DNA from: Lachnospiraceae bacterium
GTDB taxonomy: Bacteria; Bacillota; Clostridia; Lachnospirales; Lachnospiraceae
NCBI GenBank assembly: GCA_009774175.1
Contig: VSNG01000014.1
Coordinates: forward strand, 16,911 to 80,910
Reading direction: 5' to 3'
DNA length: 64,000 bases
The notes under the pieces are model-generated. The model was not told the DNA's origin, did not search any database, and saw only the letters and a program-made list of their open reading frames with translations. Below, piece after piece: positions 1 to 9,003 of the stretch; positions within the stretch are counted from its first letter, which is position 1; every line of letters begins with the position of its first letter. Made by a program: the position numbers and the translations under genes.

Positions 1-348
1 CTTACAGAAAAAGGCATACTTTTCAATCTCAAACAGCGCGTTATCGCTGTAAGGCTGAAAACCGTTAAAATAGCTCTCGTTATCAATAAAGTAATATTTC
101 ACCCCGTCGACTTCCGCTTCCAGAATGCCGACATATTCTTCTTTCCAGTGGAAATCCATATAAAAGTGAGTCTTGTAGGTGAGCTTATCCTTCATCTCCT
201 GCTTCATACAGGTGTACTTCGGGAGTATAACCCGCACATCAAAATAATTTTTGTCAATACACTTGGGCAGTGAGCCGACTACGTCCGCTAACCCGCCTGT
301 TTTGATAAAAGGTACTCCTTCTGACGCGACAAATAAAATGTTCTTCAT
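1..348 (-). CDS. glgA: Glycogen synthase, N-terminal part (runs off the window)
   Basis: The 116 visible residues begin MKNILFVASEGVPFIKTGGL, which is the N-terminal Rossmann entry of bacterial ADP-glucose glycogen synthases (GT5). The KTGGLADV segment that binds ADP-glucose is present, followed by VGSLPK and the VRVILPKY strand. The enzyme extends alpha-1,4-glucan chains from ADP-glucose in the cytoplasm. The start is the ATG at 346-348, with a GGAGGG ribosome site a few bases upstream. The gene lies 127 bp downstream of the Spo0A-like gene on the same strand, so it may have its own promoter in that gap. The C-terminal catalytic half is outside the window. Confidence 0.93.
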   Translation of the reverse strand, partial: MKNILFVASEGVPFIKTGGLADVVGSLPKCIDKNYFDVRVILPKYTCMKQEMKDKLTYKTHFYMDFHWKEEYVGILEAEVDGVKYYFIDNESYFNGFQPYSDNALFEIEKYAFFCK

Positions 349-475
349 ACCAACCCTCCAACTGTAGCCTGTCATTTTTGTACAGGTAGTCCGCGAGAAC
401 CCCTAAACAACAGTATACAATATTTCAAGTGGCAATAAAAGGATTATTTTGAATTTTAATGTCCCCTATTATTTA

Positions 476-994
476 TTAACGCCGGTACTGTAGCCGAATC
501 TTGTCCGCAATCAGGGCAATAAACTCGGAATTGGTAGGCTTGCCCTTTCCCGTATTGATGGTGTAGCCGAAAAGCGCGTCCAGCGTCTCCATCCTGCCTC
601 TCGACCAGGCAACCTCTATGGCGTGACGGATCGCCCTCTCCACCCGGCTGGGCGTGGTCTGGTATTTTTTCGCGATGGTGGGATAAAGGATCTTTGTGAT
701 GGATCCGAGCATCTCCACATCCTCCACCGACATCATGATCGCCTCCCGCAGATACTGATATCCTTTGATATGGGCGGGCACGCCGATCTCATGAATCATA
801 TCCGTCACATCCTTCTCCAGATCCCGGCTGTCAGTTCCCGACGTTTCCGTCATATTTTCCGTCTGTCCGGCCCCGGTCTCGCCCGATGGTACGGTTATCA
901 TAATGCGAAACTCCTTGTTTGCACTGATCAAATTTTCCAGAATCCGATATACCTGCTCCTGATCTCTTGCGGTAGTCACGTTTAATGTTTCCAT
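476..994 (-). CDS. Spo0A C-terminal-domain protein lacking the receiver domain
   Basis: Residues about 63-172 match the DNA-binding effector domain of the sporulation master regulator Spo0A: HEIGVPAHIKGYQYLREAI, LGSITKILYP, SRVERAIRHAIEVAWSRG and KPTNSEFIALIADKIR. Spo0A is normally about 260 residues with an N-terminal phospho-receiver. Here only about 60 residues precede the effector, they are rich in T, E and G, and I see no receiver strands or phospho-acceptor Asp. I start at the ATG ending at 994 because GGAGG lies just upstream. The frame stays open to 1096 but without a site. It could be a phosphorylation-independent Spo0A paralogue, an antagonist competing for 0A boxes, or a decayed spo0A. 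The family assignment is firm, the role is inference. Confidence 0.85.
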   Translation of the reverse strand: METLNVTTARDQEQVYRILENLISANKEFRIMITVPSGETGAGQTENMTETSGTDSRDLEKDVTDMIHEIGVPAHIKGYQYLREAIMMSVEDVEMLGSITKILYPTIAKKYQTTPSRVERAIRHAIEVAWSRGRMETLDALFGYTINTGKGKPTNSEFIALIADKIRLQYRR

Positions 995-1095
995 TTGTTT
1001 CCTCCACTTTCCCCTGATGCTCATTATTTCATTATCAGTACTTCTCACACTATTATAAACAATCATGGGGATATGTGGAATATTTAGGCATCGCA

Positions 1096-2796
1096 TTACA
1101 CATAACCAAATCCGAGAATGGTAAACTCCTTCCTTTCATCACCCGCCGCCATCTGCACCCGGATCGTATGCCTCTTTGCCTCTTCCTCCTGAAACAGAAT
1201 CACCGCATTGCAGTGAATCCAGCCGTTCACATGGGGATCCGCCGTAAGCTTCCTCTCCCCATCCACAAAGACGTCCGCCCTTCCCGCTTTCACCTCGCCG
1301 GAATCCTTGAAAATAAGAAGCAGGGCTTTGCAAGTAATTTCCATCTCGAAAGGCGCTGCCTCCTCTCCTGCGCCGTGCATCCAGTTATACGGAAACTGGG
1401 GCGTACACTCCAACTCCCCGTCCATCTCCACAGCCTGCAGATTCTCGTCCGTATCTGAAAAACCGCCGCAGGAAACCCTCACCGCATCCGGCATTTCCTT
1501 TCGGTCCATAAGCCTGACCTGCTCAAAATCGGCGCCGATCACGGGAGCCGGAAGTCCGTCTTTCAAAAACGCCTCTTTCGCGCTCTTATTCCCCGCCGCC
1601 TGTTCAAAAAAGTATGTCAGACAATCCGCCATAATGGTATGTCCCACATTAGTGGGATGGAACATGTCATAAAAGAACTGATTTTTTGACAGCACCCTGC
1701 CTTCTCCCGGCTTAAGAAGAAACTGCGGCGTCACAGCGTCTCGCACGCTGATCATGGGCAGACGGTATCTCTCTCCCACTACCTTAAGCCGCTCCTGCAA
1801 ATTCCAGTCGTCTGCAAAAACGGAAAAGAGCAGCACCACCGCCGGACTGCCCGGAAGGGTTAAGATCTTTCGCACCAGACTCTCGTAGCAGTTTCCCTGC
1901 GTCTCATCCCCTTCGTCATTTACCGCGAACTCAACAATAACGATATCCGGCGTTTCACGGCCGTCCCGCAAAACGTCCCTCTCAAAACGGATCATACCAA
2001 GCTCAGAGGGCGTTCCTCCCACGCCGGCCTTGATAAAGCGGACGTTTCCTCCCCTGCCAAACCGCTTTGCAAAGTTTTGATACGACTTAAATACGTAACA
2101 CTCGCTATTAATAGGAACCGCTCCGGCGCCCTGCGTAATGGAGCCTCCTATATAGGCAATGGTCACCTCTTCGCCACTCTGCGCCCTGCCGATGGCCTGC
2201 CTTACCCTCCCGGTGTCTCCCATATGCATGAGGGACCGCCGGATCATATTCTGATAGTCCTGGGAATGAAAATCAACCTCCGACTCTTCTGAAATCTCAG
2301 GCGCCTGAAAACCCTCATGCAGATAAAAGCGAACGCTGGCTGTTGCCATAAGCTCCGATTGATCAAACACAAAGAGAATCTGACCCGGCTCCTTATCGTC
2401 CGCACTCCACTGTATCTCTTCCAGTTTCAGCCGCATCTCTGCGCCATCCCCCCGCAGCCTCCCGCAAATCTGCGTGCCGCCGCCCAGACGGTCCTCCTTT
2501 CCATACATCTGAAAAATAAAAGTAACCTCCTGTCCGGGATTTTCGGTTTCCACGCTTACGCCTATGCTGTGCACCAGCTTTCTGAAGCCTTCCGTATCCC
2601 GCAGAAGCGCAAGCATTTCTTCATCCGTAATATTCCCCGTCACCCGGGCGCTGTTTTCCAGTCTCCCCATATCCTCATAGAGAAACTGAACTGCCTGCCC
2701 GTCCGGCTGTTTTGCGCCAAATATTTCCTTATCCCGTATTACATAAAAGAAGGCTCTCCTGTTTTCAGGATCCTTCGGTGCGCCTGGTCCCCTCAT
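1096..2796 (-). CDS. SGNH/GDSL-family hydrolase (two-domain, 566 aa)
   Basis: The C-terminal two thirds carry the SGNH hydrolase blocks: GGSITQG with nucleophile Ser at about 219, FAVND with Asn at about 293, and FYDMFHPTNVGH with Asp377 and His380. These enzymes deacylate carbohydrates or other esters. The first ~200 residues form a separate beta-rich part that I do not recognise, and the last ~120 residues look like a beta-sandwich appendage. No signal peptide is visible, so the protein is probably cytoplasmic. It lies downstream of the LacI regulator and in the same neighbourhood as a GH43 enzyme, which suggests removal of acyl groups from imported plant or host oligosaccharides. The exact substrate is unknown. 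Confidence 0.8.
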   Translation of the reverse strand: MRGPGAPKDPENRRAFFYVIRDKEIFGAKQPDGQAVQFLYEDMGRLENSARVTGNITDEEMLALLRDTEGFRKLVHSIGVSVETENPGQEVTFIFQMYGKEDRLGGGTQICGRLRGDGAEMRLKLEEIQWSADDKEPGQILFVFDQSELMATASVRFYLHEGFQAPEISEESEVDFHSQDYQNMIRRSLMHMGDTGRVRQAIGRAQSGEEVTIAYIGGSITQGAGAVPINSECYVFKSYQNFAKRFGRGGNVRFIKAGVGGTPSELGMIRFERDVLRDGRETPDIVIVEFAVNDEGDETQGNCYESLVRKILTLPGSPAVVLLFSVFADDWNLQERLKVVGERYRLPMISVRDAVTPQFLLKPGEGRVLSKNQFFYDMFHPTNVGHTIMADCLTYFFEQAAGNKSAKEAFLKDGLPAPVIGADFEQVRLMDRKEMPDAVRVSCGGFSDTDENLQAVEMDGELECTPQFPYNWMHGAGEEAAPFEMEITCKALLLIFKDSGEVKAGRADVFVDGERKLTADPHVNGWIHCNAVILFQEEEAKRHTIRVQMAAGDERKEFTILGFGYV

Positions 2797-2836
2797 TTTC
2801 CGTACCTCTCCTTTTCCTGTTATTATATCCCCGGGT

Positions 2837-3901
2837 CTATTCGGCCGCCGCCGAACCCGCGGCCCGCTTCACAGACTCTCTCCTGATCATGGTGCAGGGA
2901 ATTTTTTTCTCCAGAATCCCTTTCGGTTTTTCGTCTTCCTCCAATTGCAGTCTCTCCAGCAAAACGGCGGCCGCTTCCGTACCGATTTCAGAAAGATTAA
3001 TCCCCATAGTAGTCAGTCCCGGGGCAAAGTATGCCGCTAACTCCTGATTATCAAATCCGGCAACGGAAATATCATCCCCTACCCGAATGCCCTGCTCGCG
3101 AAAGTAATCATACACACCGCCCGCCATCCTGTCACTCAGGCAGAATATGGCTGTAGCGCCCTCCTTTACCAGCTTCTGTGCCAGCCGGTACCCGGAAGCT
3201 CTCTCCCAGTCGCCATAGCACACCAGATTCGGATTGTACAGAATATGTTCTTCAAACAACGCCTTCTGATATCCCCGCAGACGGCACCCCGTATGAATGT
3301 TGTTTTCCCTGCCGGCAATAATACCAATCCGGCGGTGGCCCTTGGAAATCAGATATAAGGTCATTTCACAGGCAGCCCTCTCATCATCAATCACTACGGC
3401 CGGCGTATACGCCGAGTGGGTGTAGGCGTAAGCCACCACCGCTGGAACCGGCATAGGCTCAGAAAAATACCGTATATCCCTGGCATGTCCCGCCACATAT
3501 AAAATCCCGTCCACCCGGATGGAAAACATCTCCTGCATGGCCGAAGTCAGCACGGAATGATAAACGCTTTCATTGTCATACCAGGCCTCGCCCCATCTGG
3601 CGTACAGGCGCAGATTCTGGATCACCGTGCGGTATTTCTTCTCCTCGCAGTACGCCATAATGCCTTCCATTATGGCCGGCGTGGAAAACTGCGCGATATC
3701 CTCCGCTATGATACCGATCATATTCGTCTTCTTCTTTCTTAAGCCTCTGGCGATATAATCCGGCTGATATCCTTTCTGTCTGACGACCTCCAATACCCTT
3801 TTTCTCGTCTCCAGCCCCACGTTGGCTCTTCCGTTTAAAACATTGGATACGGTAGCCACAGAAACGCCGCATGCATCTGCTATCTCTCTGATTGTCACCA
3901 T
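2837..3901 (-). CDS. LacI-family transcriptional regulator
   Basis: The N-terminus MVTIREIADACGVSVATVSN is a standard LacI helix-turn-helix followed by NVLNGRANVGLETRKRVLEV and the hinge helix region. Residues about 60-340 form a periplasmic-binding-protein-like effector domain (MIGIIAEDI, GRRIGIIAG-like strand, DDISVAGFDN). The family represses or activates sugar genes in response to a carbohydrate. It lies 40 bp upstream of the SGNH hydrolase on the same strand. Its own leader contains the palindrome TAAAACGTTTTA, the same element found in front of the chemoreceptor gene, so autoregulation and control of the chemoreceptor are likely. The effector cannot be read from the sequence. Confidence 0.93.
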   Translation of the reverse strand: MVTIREIADACGVSVATVSNVLNGRANVGLETRKRVLEVVRQKGYQPDYIARGLRKKKTNMIGIIAEDIAQFSTPAIMEGIMAYCEEKKYRTVIQNLRLYARWGEAWYDNESVYHSVLTSAMQEMFSIRVDGILYVAGHARDIRYFSEPMPVPAVVAYAYTHSAYTPAVVIDDERAACEMTLYLISKGHRRIGIIAGRENNIHTGCRLRGYQKALFEEHILYNPNLVCYGDWERASGYRLAQKLVKEGATAIFCLSDRMAGGVYDYFREQGIRVGDDISVAGFDNQELAAYFAPGLTTMGINLSEIGTEAAAVLLERLQLEEDEKPKGILEKKIPCTMIRRESVKRAAGSAAAE

Positions 3902-3944
3902 AGATCCGTGTTTCCCTTTCTCTTGCGCCTCTGTACGTCATGTA

Positions 3945-3956
3945 TAAAACGTTTTA
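3945..3956. promoter_or_regulatory. Candidate LacI-family operator upstream of the LacI gene
   Basis: A perfect 12-bp palindrome TAAAACGTTTTA with a central CpG, typical in form of LacI-family operators, lies 44 bp upstream of the regulator start. An identical 12-mer (extended to TAAAACGTTTTAC) lies directly upstream of the chemoreceptor gene. Binding by the neighbouring LacI protein is inferred from proximity. Confidence 0.6.
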
Positions 3957-4024
3957 CTTCCTCATAACGGCAAAGGGACGCCGGTTTTACCGACGCCCGC
4001 CTGCCGCTTAAAATCTCAGTTGAC

Positions 4025-6073
4025 TTATCTGTGAAATTTCCCCACAATGTCTTCAAGATGATCCGCCATCTCCCGATTTTGTATGGACTGATTCTGGGTT
4101 GTCCCCGCTATCATCGCCGTGGTCTCGTTCTTTTCCACAATGGTGCCGATGGCAGTCTGGTTTTCTCCCATGATCTCCCCTACATTGCTGGCGTTCTCGG
4201 CAATCTGTTCCACGGAATTTTCAAGCCTTTTGACCGCTTCGAGCATGTCGTCCAGCTTATCCTTAATACTTCTTACCGCCTCGCTGTAATCCGTGGATTT
4301 CTCCGCAAATCCTCTGAACTGCACCACTACATCCTGCTCGATGAAGGAGATAATGGAATCAAAGCAGGTATTGACAATGGCAATACTGCTGTTGGCTTCC
4401 CCGCAGATATCCTGAATGGAGGAAGCGGTGTCCTTGGAGGTCTCCGCCAGATTGGCGATGGAACCCGCCACCACGGCAAAGCCCTTCCCCGCTTCTCCCG
4501 CTCTTGCCGCCTCAATGGACGCATTGAGCGATAGCAGATTCGTCTTGCCCGCAATACTTAAAATTTCCGAAGCCAGCTCATTAATCTTAGTCAGGCTCTT
4601 TAGCTTCTCAATGGCTTCCCCAATCGCTTCCTTGGTCTCGTCAAGCTTCGTCTCTCCGTTCTGATAAGCAAAATCGGCCTGCTCCTTCATGTCAATGGCA
4701 CCGTCAATCACCTGATCGCTGGTATTGACCGAAGATTTAATCCCCGCTAAAATAATATCCACCAAATGATTGATACTGTCAATCTCTGAATTTACATTCC
4801 TGACAAGCGTATTGGTATTATCCATAGACGCCGACAACTCCTCTGTAACCGCGATGTTATCCGATGTGCCGTCCGCCAGAGATCTTGCGGAATCCTGCAT
4901 ACTCTCCGCCTTTTCGTTAAGAGACCGGGAACAGTCGTTCAAGGTATCCGAAATATTCTGCAGGGAATGAATCAGGCCGTCGGTCGCCTCTGCAATACTG
5001 CCAAGCTCATCCTTACGCCGTATATGCTTCTGGATCTTCGGATTATCCGCTATATTAAACTCCTGCAGGGCAACGATACTTTCCTCAATCGCTCCCAGCG
5101 GACTCATAAACCCTCTGACAATTACCACAGACACCGCCGCCAGAACAACAAGCGCCGCCGCCATCAAAAGCGTCATGATATGCTTGAGCGTATCCGTTGT
5201 CGCAAAAATCTCCTCCGCACTGTCGGACACGATAAACAGCCAGCCCCGGTTTGCCATATAAAAATAGGTAGCAATGTTATTCTGACCGTTTTCCTCATAC
5301 TCCATAAATCCCATGGCGTTTTCAGCGCTTCCGGTGTATTGCTCACACAATTGCTGAATATATTCCTCCTGCGCTTCGACAGCAATTTTCTCGCTGTCCT
5401 CACAGAATATGTACTGTCCGTTCACAGCGTTTACCATGCAGTACTGCGCATTTTCCATTCCCTGCATGGTCAGGGAGTCCAAAATCTGAATCAGACCCGT
5501 GGTAAAAACGCCGCCTCCCACAAGGCCGACAGGATTTCCGTTTTCATCAAAAACCGCCTGATAAATTGACACTATCTGCTGTCCACTGGCGGGGGAGATG
5601 ATAATTCCCGTATTATAAACGCCGTTTGCCGCAAGCATGGCATCCTGCAGCGCTTTTAACGAATCTCCCTCTCTGGTGGTAATACCCACAACCGCCGCGT
5701 TGGTATGAGCAAGCACATGGGTGTTCCACTCGCTGACATACAGTCCTTCCAGATTACTCACATCCGCAGAAAACTTTTCCGTATAAGCCTGTGCCGCCGC
5801 CACGGCATCCTCATCCGTCGGATCCTTCAGCACAGCCAGAATTTCTCCCGCACGGCTGTACGCGGTAAGCGTCTTCTCCACCTCCTGCACATAATTCTCG
5901 ATAATCCGGCTACGCTCCTCCACCACCGTCTCCATGTTGTTAGTGGTGCTCTTTTTCGTGTTATTTGTAATTGCATTGCCAACAAAAATAATCATTGCCG
6001 TCATAACCACAACCTGTACGGACAAAATACAAGCCATGATCTTTGTACGCAGTCCAAATTGTACTTTTTTCAT
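4025..6073 (-). CDS. Methyl-accepting chemotaxis protein with dCache-type sensor
   Basis: This is a transmembrane chemoreceptor of 682 residues. A first membrane helix at about 12-32 is followed by an extracellular region of about 260 residues with double-Cache features (YVSEWNTHVLAHTN, VSIYQAVFDENGNPVGLVGG). A second helix lies near 297-318, then a HAMP-like linker, then a long coiled-coil signalling domain. The signalling tip near 510-545 (IAGKTNLLSLNASIEAARAG, GKGFAVVAGSIANLAE) is diagnostic for the CheA/CheW contact. The start has a GGGAGG site. A LacI-type operator sits 16-27 bp upstream, so the receptor appears to be under sugar-responsive control, which is unusual for a chemoreceptor. 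No other che genes are in the window. Confidence 0.95.
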   Translation of the reverse strand: MKKVQFGLRTKIMACILSVQVVVMTAMIIFVGNAITNNTKKSTTNNMETVVEERSRIIENYVQEVEKTLTAYSRAGEILAVLKDPTDEDAVAAAQAYTEKFSADVSNLEGLYVSEWNTHVLAHTNAAVVGITTREGDSLKALQDAMLAANGVYNTGIIISPASGQQIVSIYQAVFDENGNPVGLVGGGVFTTGLIQILDSLTMQGMENAQYCMVNAVNGQYIFCEDSEKIAVEAQEEYIQQLCEQYTGSAENAMGFMEYEENGQNNIATYFYMANRGWLFIVSDSAEEIFATTDTLKHIMTLLMAAALVVLAAVSVVIVRGFMSPLGAIEESIVALQEFNIADNPKIQKHIRRKDELGSIAEATDGLIHSLQNISDTLNDCSRSLNEKAESMQDSARSLADGTSDNIAVTEELSASMDNTNTLVRNVNSEIDSINHLVDIILAGIKSSVNTSDQVIDGAIDMKEQADFAYQNGETKLDETKEAIGEAIEKLKSLTKINELASEILSIAGKTNLLSLNASIEAARAGEAGKGFAVVAGSIANLAETSKDTASSIQDICGEANSSIAIVNTCFDSIISFIEQDVVVQFRGFAEKSTDYSEAVRSIKDKLDDMLEAVKRLENSVEQIAENASNVGEIMGENQTAIGTIVEKNETTAMIAGTTQNQSIQNREMADHLEDIVGKFHR

Positions 6074-6088
6074 ATCCCCGCCTCCCGA

Positions 6089-6100
6089 TAAAACGTTTTA
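6089..6100. promoter_or_regulatory. Candidate LacI-family operator upstream of the chemoreceptor
   Basis: The palindrome TAAAACGTTTTA is identical to the one at 3945-3956 and is followed by the same C. It lies 16 bp upstream of the ATG, next to the GGGAGG ribosome site, where a bound repressor would block transcription. Function is inferred. Confidence 0.6.
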
Positions 6101-6153
6101 CTTTTAATAAAAATTATACGAAAAAACTGTTTTCCTGTCAACGGGAAAAAATG

Positions 6154-7551
6154 TTACAGCAAGGTAAATGACAAAAGACTGGCAATCCGTTCCCCGCGGT
6201 AGGTCAGATAAATTGCCTGTATGCCGTCGGGAATCCGAAGCGGAGCCTCGTACTCCTCCCACACGTTGGAATCCTCAACCCGTATTTCGGCCAGAACCTC
6301 GCCCTCCCAGGAGGTTCTCACCTCAAAGACACCCGCACCGTATCCTCTTGTCTTAATTTTTATCCTCTCTATGCCATGACAGTCAAAATACTTAAATCCG
6401 GCCGTGGCCGTGTCTTTCATATTACCGATATATCCCGGCTCCTCATCTCCATCCCTGCCGTCCTGCATAATTTTGGGATATTCGTCGCCGCCCACATACA
6501 CGGAAGGCTTCCCGGTAAAAAGATGGCAGGCCAGATAAGCGGGATATTCCCCTTTACCGACAAGGGGCCCGCCGTTTAAACCGCAGGAGGTAATCTCTGC
6601 CTGAGGAATCTGTCCGTCCGGCAGGATGGAAAGCTTCTCCGCACAGCCCTGTCTGCTGTACCAGGTGCCGTTGGTATGGCGATGATAAAAAATATACCAA
6701 TTCCCGTTTATCTCCACCATGCTTCCGTGATTATTCGCACCGTAGGCCATGGGCTGCTTTGCCGGTTTATAGGTATCAATATGTAAATCGCAGTTACTCA
6801 CCAGAACGCCGCCATAGACGAAACCTTCTGTGGGTTTTTTGCTGACGGCATAGCAGAGCTCGTGCATCTGAATGGAGGAATAAATCAGATAATAAGTGTC
6901 CCCCGCCTTTCGTATGGAAGACGCCTCAAAAAATTCATGTCCTTCAAATCCCGTTTTCCCGCCGTATTCACAACCCGGAATCACCGTTTTCGGAGGTTCT
7001 GTAACAGTCAGCATATCAGATCCCAGTACCACTACCCGGGAACCTGTTCTTGTTCTGTCTCCCCGGGGGCAGAAACCGCTGTACAGATAAGTACAGCCGC
7101 CCTCCGTCAGCACACCGGGATCAAACTGGGGTTCATCCCCTTCCCGTTCTCCCAGCCTTATACCATCCTCATAGTGCACATAGCCGTAAAACTCATACTT
7201 CCCTGCAGGCTCGTCACAAACGGCCACGGAAATTACGCTGACCTTATCAAGCACATAATACAGATAGTATCTGCCGTCCGGCCCCACAGTCACGTCCGGC
7301 GCATACAGGCACATCTTACCGTCCCGGTTCAAAGGATCTGCACTGCGCGGGTATATGACACCTTCATAACGCCAGTCACCCAGATTGTCCACCGGGGCCG
7401 ACCAACACACATAGTCCCCCATGCAGAAAACATATCCATTATATAAATCATGGGAACCGTATACGTACACTCTGCCGTCAAATACATAAGGTTCCCCGTC
7501 CGGAACATACTCCCAGGACGGTAAATAAGGGTTATACGCCTGTTTTTTCAC
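6154..7551 (-). CDS. Glycoside hydrolase family 43 enzyme with C-terminal CBM-like domain
   Basis: The first ~320 residues read as a GH43 five-bladed propeller: NPYLPSWEYVPDGEPYVFDG (candidate base Asp18), CLYAPDVTVGPDGRYYLYY (modulator Asp86) and FEGHEFFEASSIRKAGDTYY (acid Glu near 209). GH43 members are beta-xylosidases, alpha-L-arabinofuranosidases or arabinanases. The final ~90 residues (GFKYFDCHGIERIKIKTRG to the end) resemble a CBM6-like beta-sandwich. No signal peptide is present, so it probably cleaves imported oligosaccharides in the cytoplasm. It lies 80 bp upstream of the chemoreceptor gene and 27 bp downstream of spoIVB, interrupting the usual spoIVB-spo0A adjacency. The precise specificity is not determinable here. 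Confidence 0.88.
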   Translation of the reverse strand: MKKQAYNPYLPSWEYVPDGEPYVFDGRVYVYGSHDLYNGYVFCMGDYVCWSAPVDNLGDWRYEGVIYPRSADPLNRDGKMCLYAPDVTVGPDGRYYLYYVLDKVSVISVAVCDEPAGKYEFYGYVHYEDGIRLGEREGDEPQFDPGVLTEGGCTYLYSGFCPRGDRTRTGSRVVVLGSDMLTVTEPPKTVIPGCEYGGKTGFEGHEFFEASSIRKAGDTYYLIYSSIQMHELCYAVSKKPTEGFVYGGVLVSNCDLHIDTYKPAKQPMAYGANNHGSMVEINGNWYIFYHRHTNGTWYSRQGCAEKLSILPDGQIPQAEITSCGLNGGPLVGKGEYPAYLACHLFTGKPSVYVGGDEYPKIMQDGRDGDEEPGYIGNMKDTATAGFKYFDCHGIERIKIKTRGYGAGVFEVRTSWEGEVLAEIRVEDSNVWEEYEAPLRIPDGIQAIYLTYRGERIASLLSFTLL

Positions 7552-7578
7552 TCTTTTTCTCCTTTATGAAAATTGTAT

Positions 7579-8928
7579 TTAATGGGTCAGCATTTCCTCT
7601 ATAAAAATCCCATACCCTTTTGTGGAATCGTTGACCAGCACATGCGTGACCGCACCTGCCAGCTTTCCGTTCTGGATAATGGGGCTGCCGCTCATACCCT
7701 GAATGATCCCGCCCGTCAACGTCAAAAGCTTCTCATCCACCACGCGGATCACAATCCCCCTGTTAACATTTTCCTGATCCAGATTGACTTCCACTATCTC
7801 CACATCATAAAACTCCGGCTCACCCGAGACGGAGCAGATGATCTGTGCAGGTCCCAGCGAAATTTCCTGTTTCAGGGCAATGGGAATGGGATCATAAACG
7901 GAGTTTTCCATTAGTTCCTCATCACAGATACCGAAGATTCCTGCCGCTGTGTTCTCCGTGATCTCTCCGATCACATTTTCGCTGTCATACTCGATGTACC
8001 CCGTCAGTTCTCCGGGCGCGCCGTTGGCGCCTCTGGTAATGCCCACAATCTCCGTCTTGTAGAGCGTTCCCTCCTCCAGATTCATCAAAATGGAAGTATC
8101 CACATCATTGATTCCATGACCCAGCGCGCCAAAAGTACTGTCCGCTCCTTCATAAGTCATGGTTCCGATTCCCTGCGCGTTATCCCTGATCCAGATTCCG
8201 AGCTTCCACTCCTCCATGCGGTTTTTATCCGCGTTTATCATAACATCCGTTACTTCATTATTTCTTCTGATGGTGAGAACCATATCCTCTCCCGCTGAGT
8301 CCTCTACCATGCTGATGAACTGCTTTTTGTTTTCTACCGCCTCGCCGTTGCACTTCAAAATATAATCGCCTTTTTGCAGTACATATTTAGCCGGTGATAC
8401 ATTGTCGCCTCCGCTGCTTTCAAACTCGCCGATCCCAACCACCAGCACACCGTCCGTCTTTACATAAATACCAATGGGCATCCCGGAAGGAATCAGCAGC
8501 TTATCCTGAATCACTTCCACGTCCACCTGTTTATAAGGTAACACGCCGAACAGCTTCAGCTCCATCTGGTAGGCGTCAATCTCATTTGCCCTGAATTTCA
8601 CCGTATGGGCAAAATCTACATGAATGCTCTTTGCCTTCTCCTCCTCCATGGCCAGAAGATAGGCTTCCTGCTCCTCCTCCGACAGATCCGTCACAGTGGC
8701 CACCGGCGCCGCCTCCTGAGGCGTCCGGTAAATCTCCCCGGACACCGGAACCCGAAAATTAAACTCCTGCTCCACACCGGCGCGTATTCGGATTTGGGAC
8801 GGGATTTTATTTAAATAGGAGAAATACAGTGTGAGAAAAATTCCCGCCACCCCCGCCAGAAGCAGCATCCACAAAAAAAATCTGTATTTTTTCTCCTGTT
8901 TTCCGGTCATATATATTGAATCGCTCAC
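7579..8928 (-). CDS. spoIVB: SpoIVB peptidase (S55), sporulation sigma-K checkpoint protease
   Basis: A membrane anchor at about 17-37 is followed by a PDZ domain (about 145-235) and an S55 serine peptidase domain. The catalytic residues are His271 in GALGHGIND, Ser413 in GGIIQGMSGSPII and Asp434 in VLVNDSTKGYG, in the same H-S-D order as Bacillus subtilis SpoIVB. In Bacillus it is secreted from the forespore into the intermembrane space and triggers pro-sigma-K processing. Its length (449) fits the family. It follows recN, as in most spore formers. A candidate forespore promoter overlaps the recN stop. The usual next gene, full-length spo0A, is absent and a GH43 gene stands there instead. 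Confidence 0.96.
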   Translation of the reverse strand: MSDSIYMTGKQEKKYRFFLWMLLLAGVAGIFLTLYFSYLNKIPSQIRIRAGVEQEFNFRVPVSGEIYRTPQEAAPVATVTDLSEEEQEAYLLAMEEEKAKSIHVDFAHTVKFRANEIDAYQMELKLFGVLPYKQVDVEVIQDKLLIPSGMPIGIYVKTDGVLVVGIGEFESSGGDNVSPAKYVLQKGDYILKCNGEAVENKKQFISMVEDSAGEDMVLTIRRNNEVTDVMINADKNRMEEWKLGIWIRDNAQGIGTMTYEGADSTFGALGHGINDVDTSILMNLEEGTLYKTEIVGITRGANGAPGELTGYIEYDSENVIGEITENTAAGIFGICDEELMENSVYDPIPIALKQEISLGPAQIICSVSGEPEFYDVEIVEVNLDQENVNRGIVIRVVDEKLLTLTGGIIQGMSGSPIIQNGKLAGAVTHVLVNDSTKGYGIFIEEMLTH

Positions 8929-8973
8929 TCTTCACATCCTCGCCTTCCTTCTGTGTACACAGTATATCCGTTT

Positions 8974-9003
8974 TAGTATGTGAAGAAACCGATTTTTTAT
9001 CGC
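8974..9003 (-). promoter_or_regulatory. Candidate sigma-G/sigma-F-type promoter for spoIVB
   Basis: On the minus strand, GCGATA and CATACTA are separated by 17 bp. CATACTA equals the sigma-G -10 consensus of Bacillus, while the -35 matches only at ATA. Bacillus spoIVB is transcribed in the forespore, which fits. The element overlaps the last codons of recN. Confidence 0.4.

Noticed and set aside
995..1096. Upstream start giving a 206-residue Spo0A-like protein
   Set aside because: The extra residues show no receiver features and overlap the SGNH stop region. The inner ATG has the clear GGAGG site.
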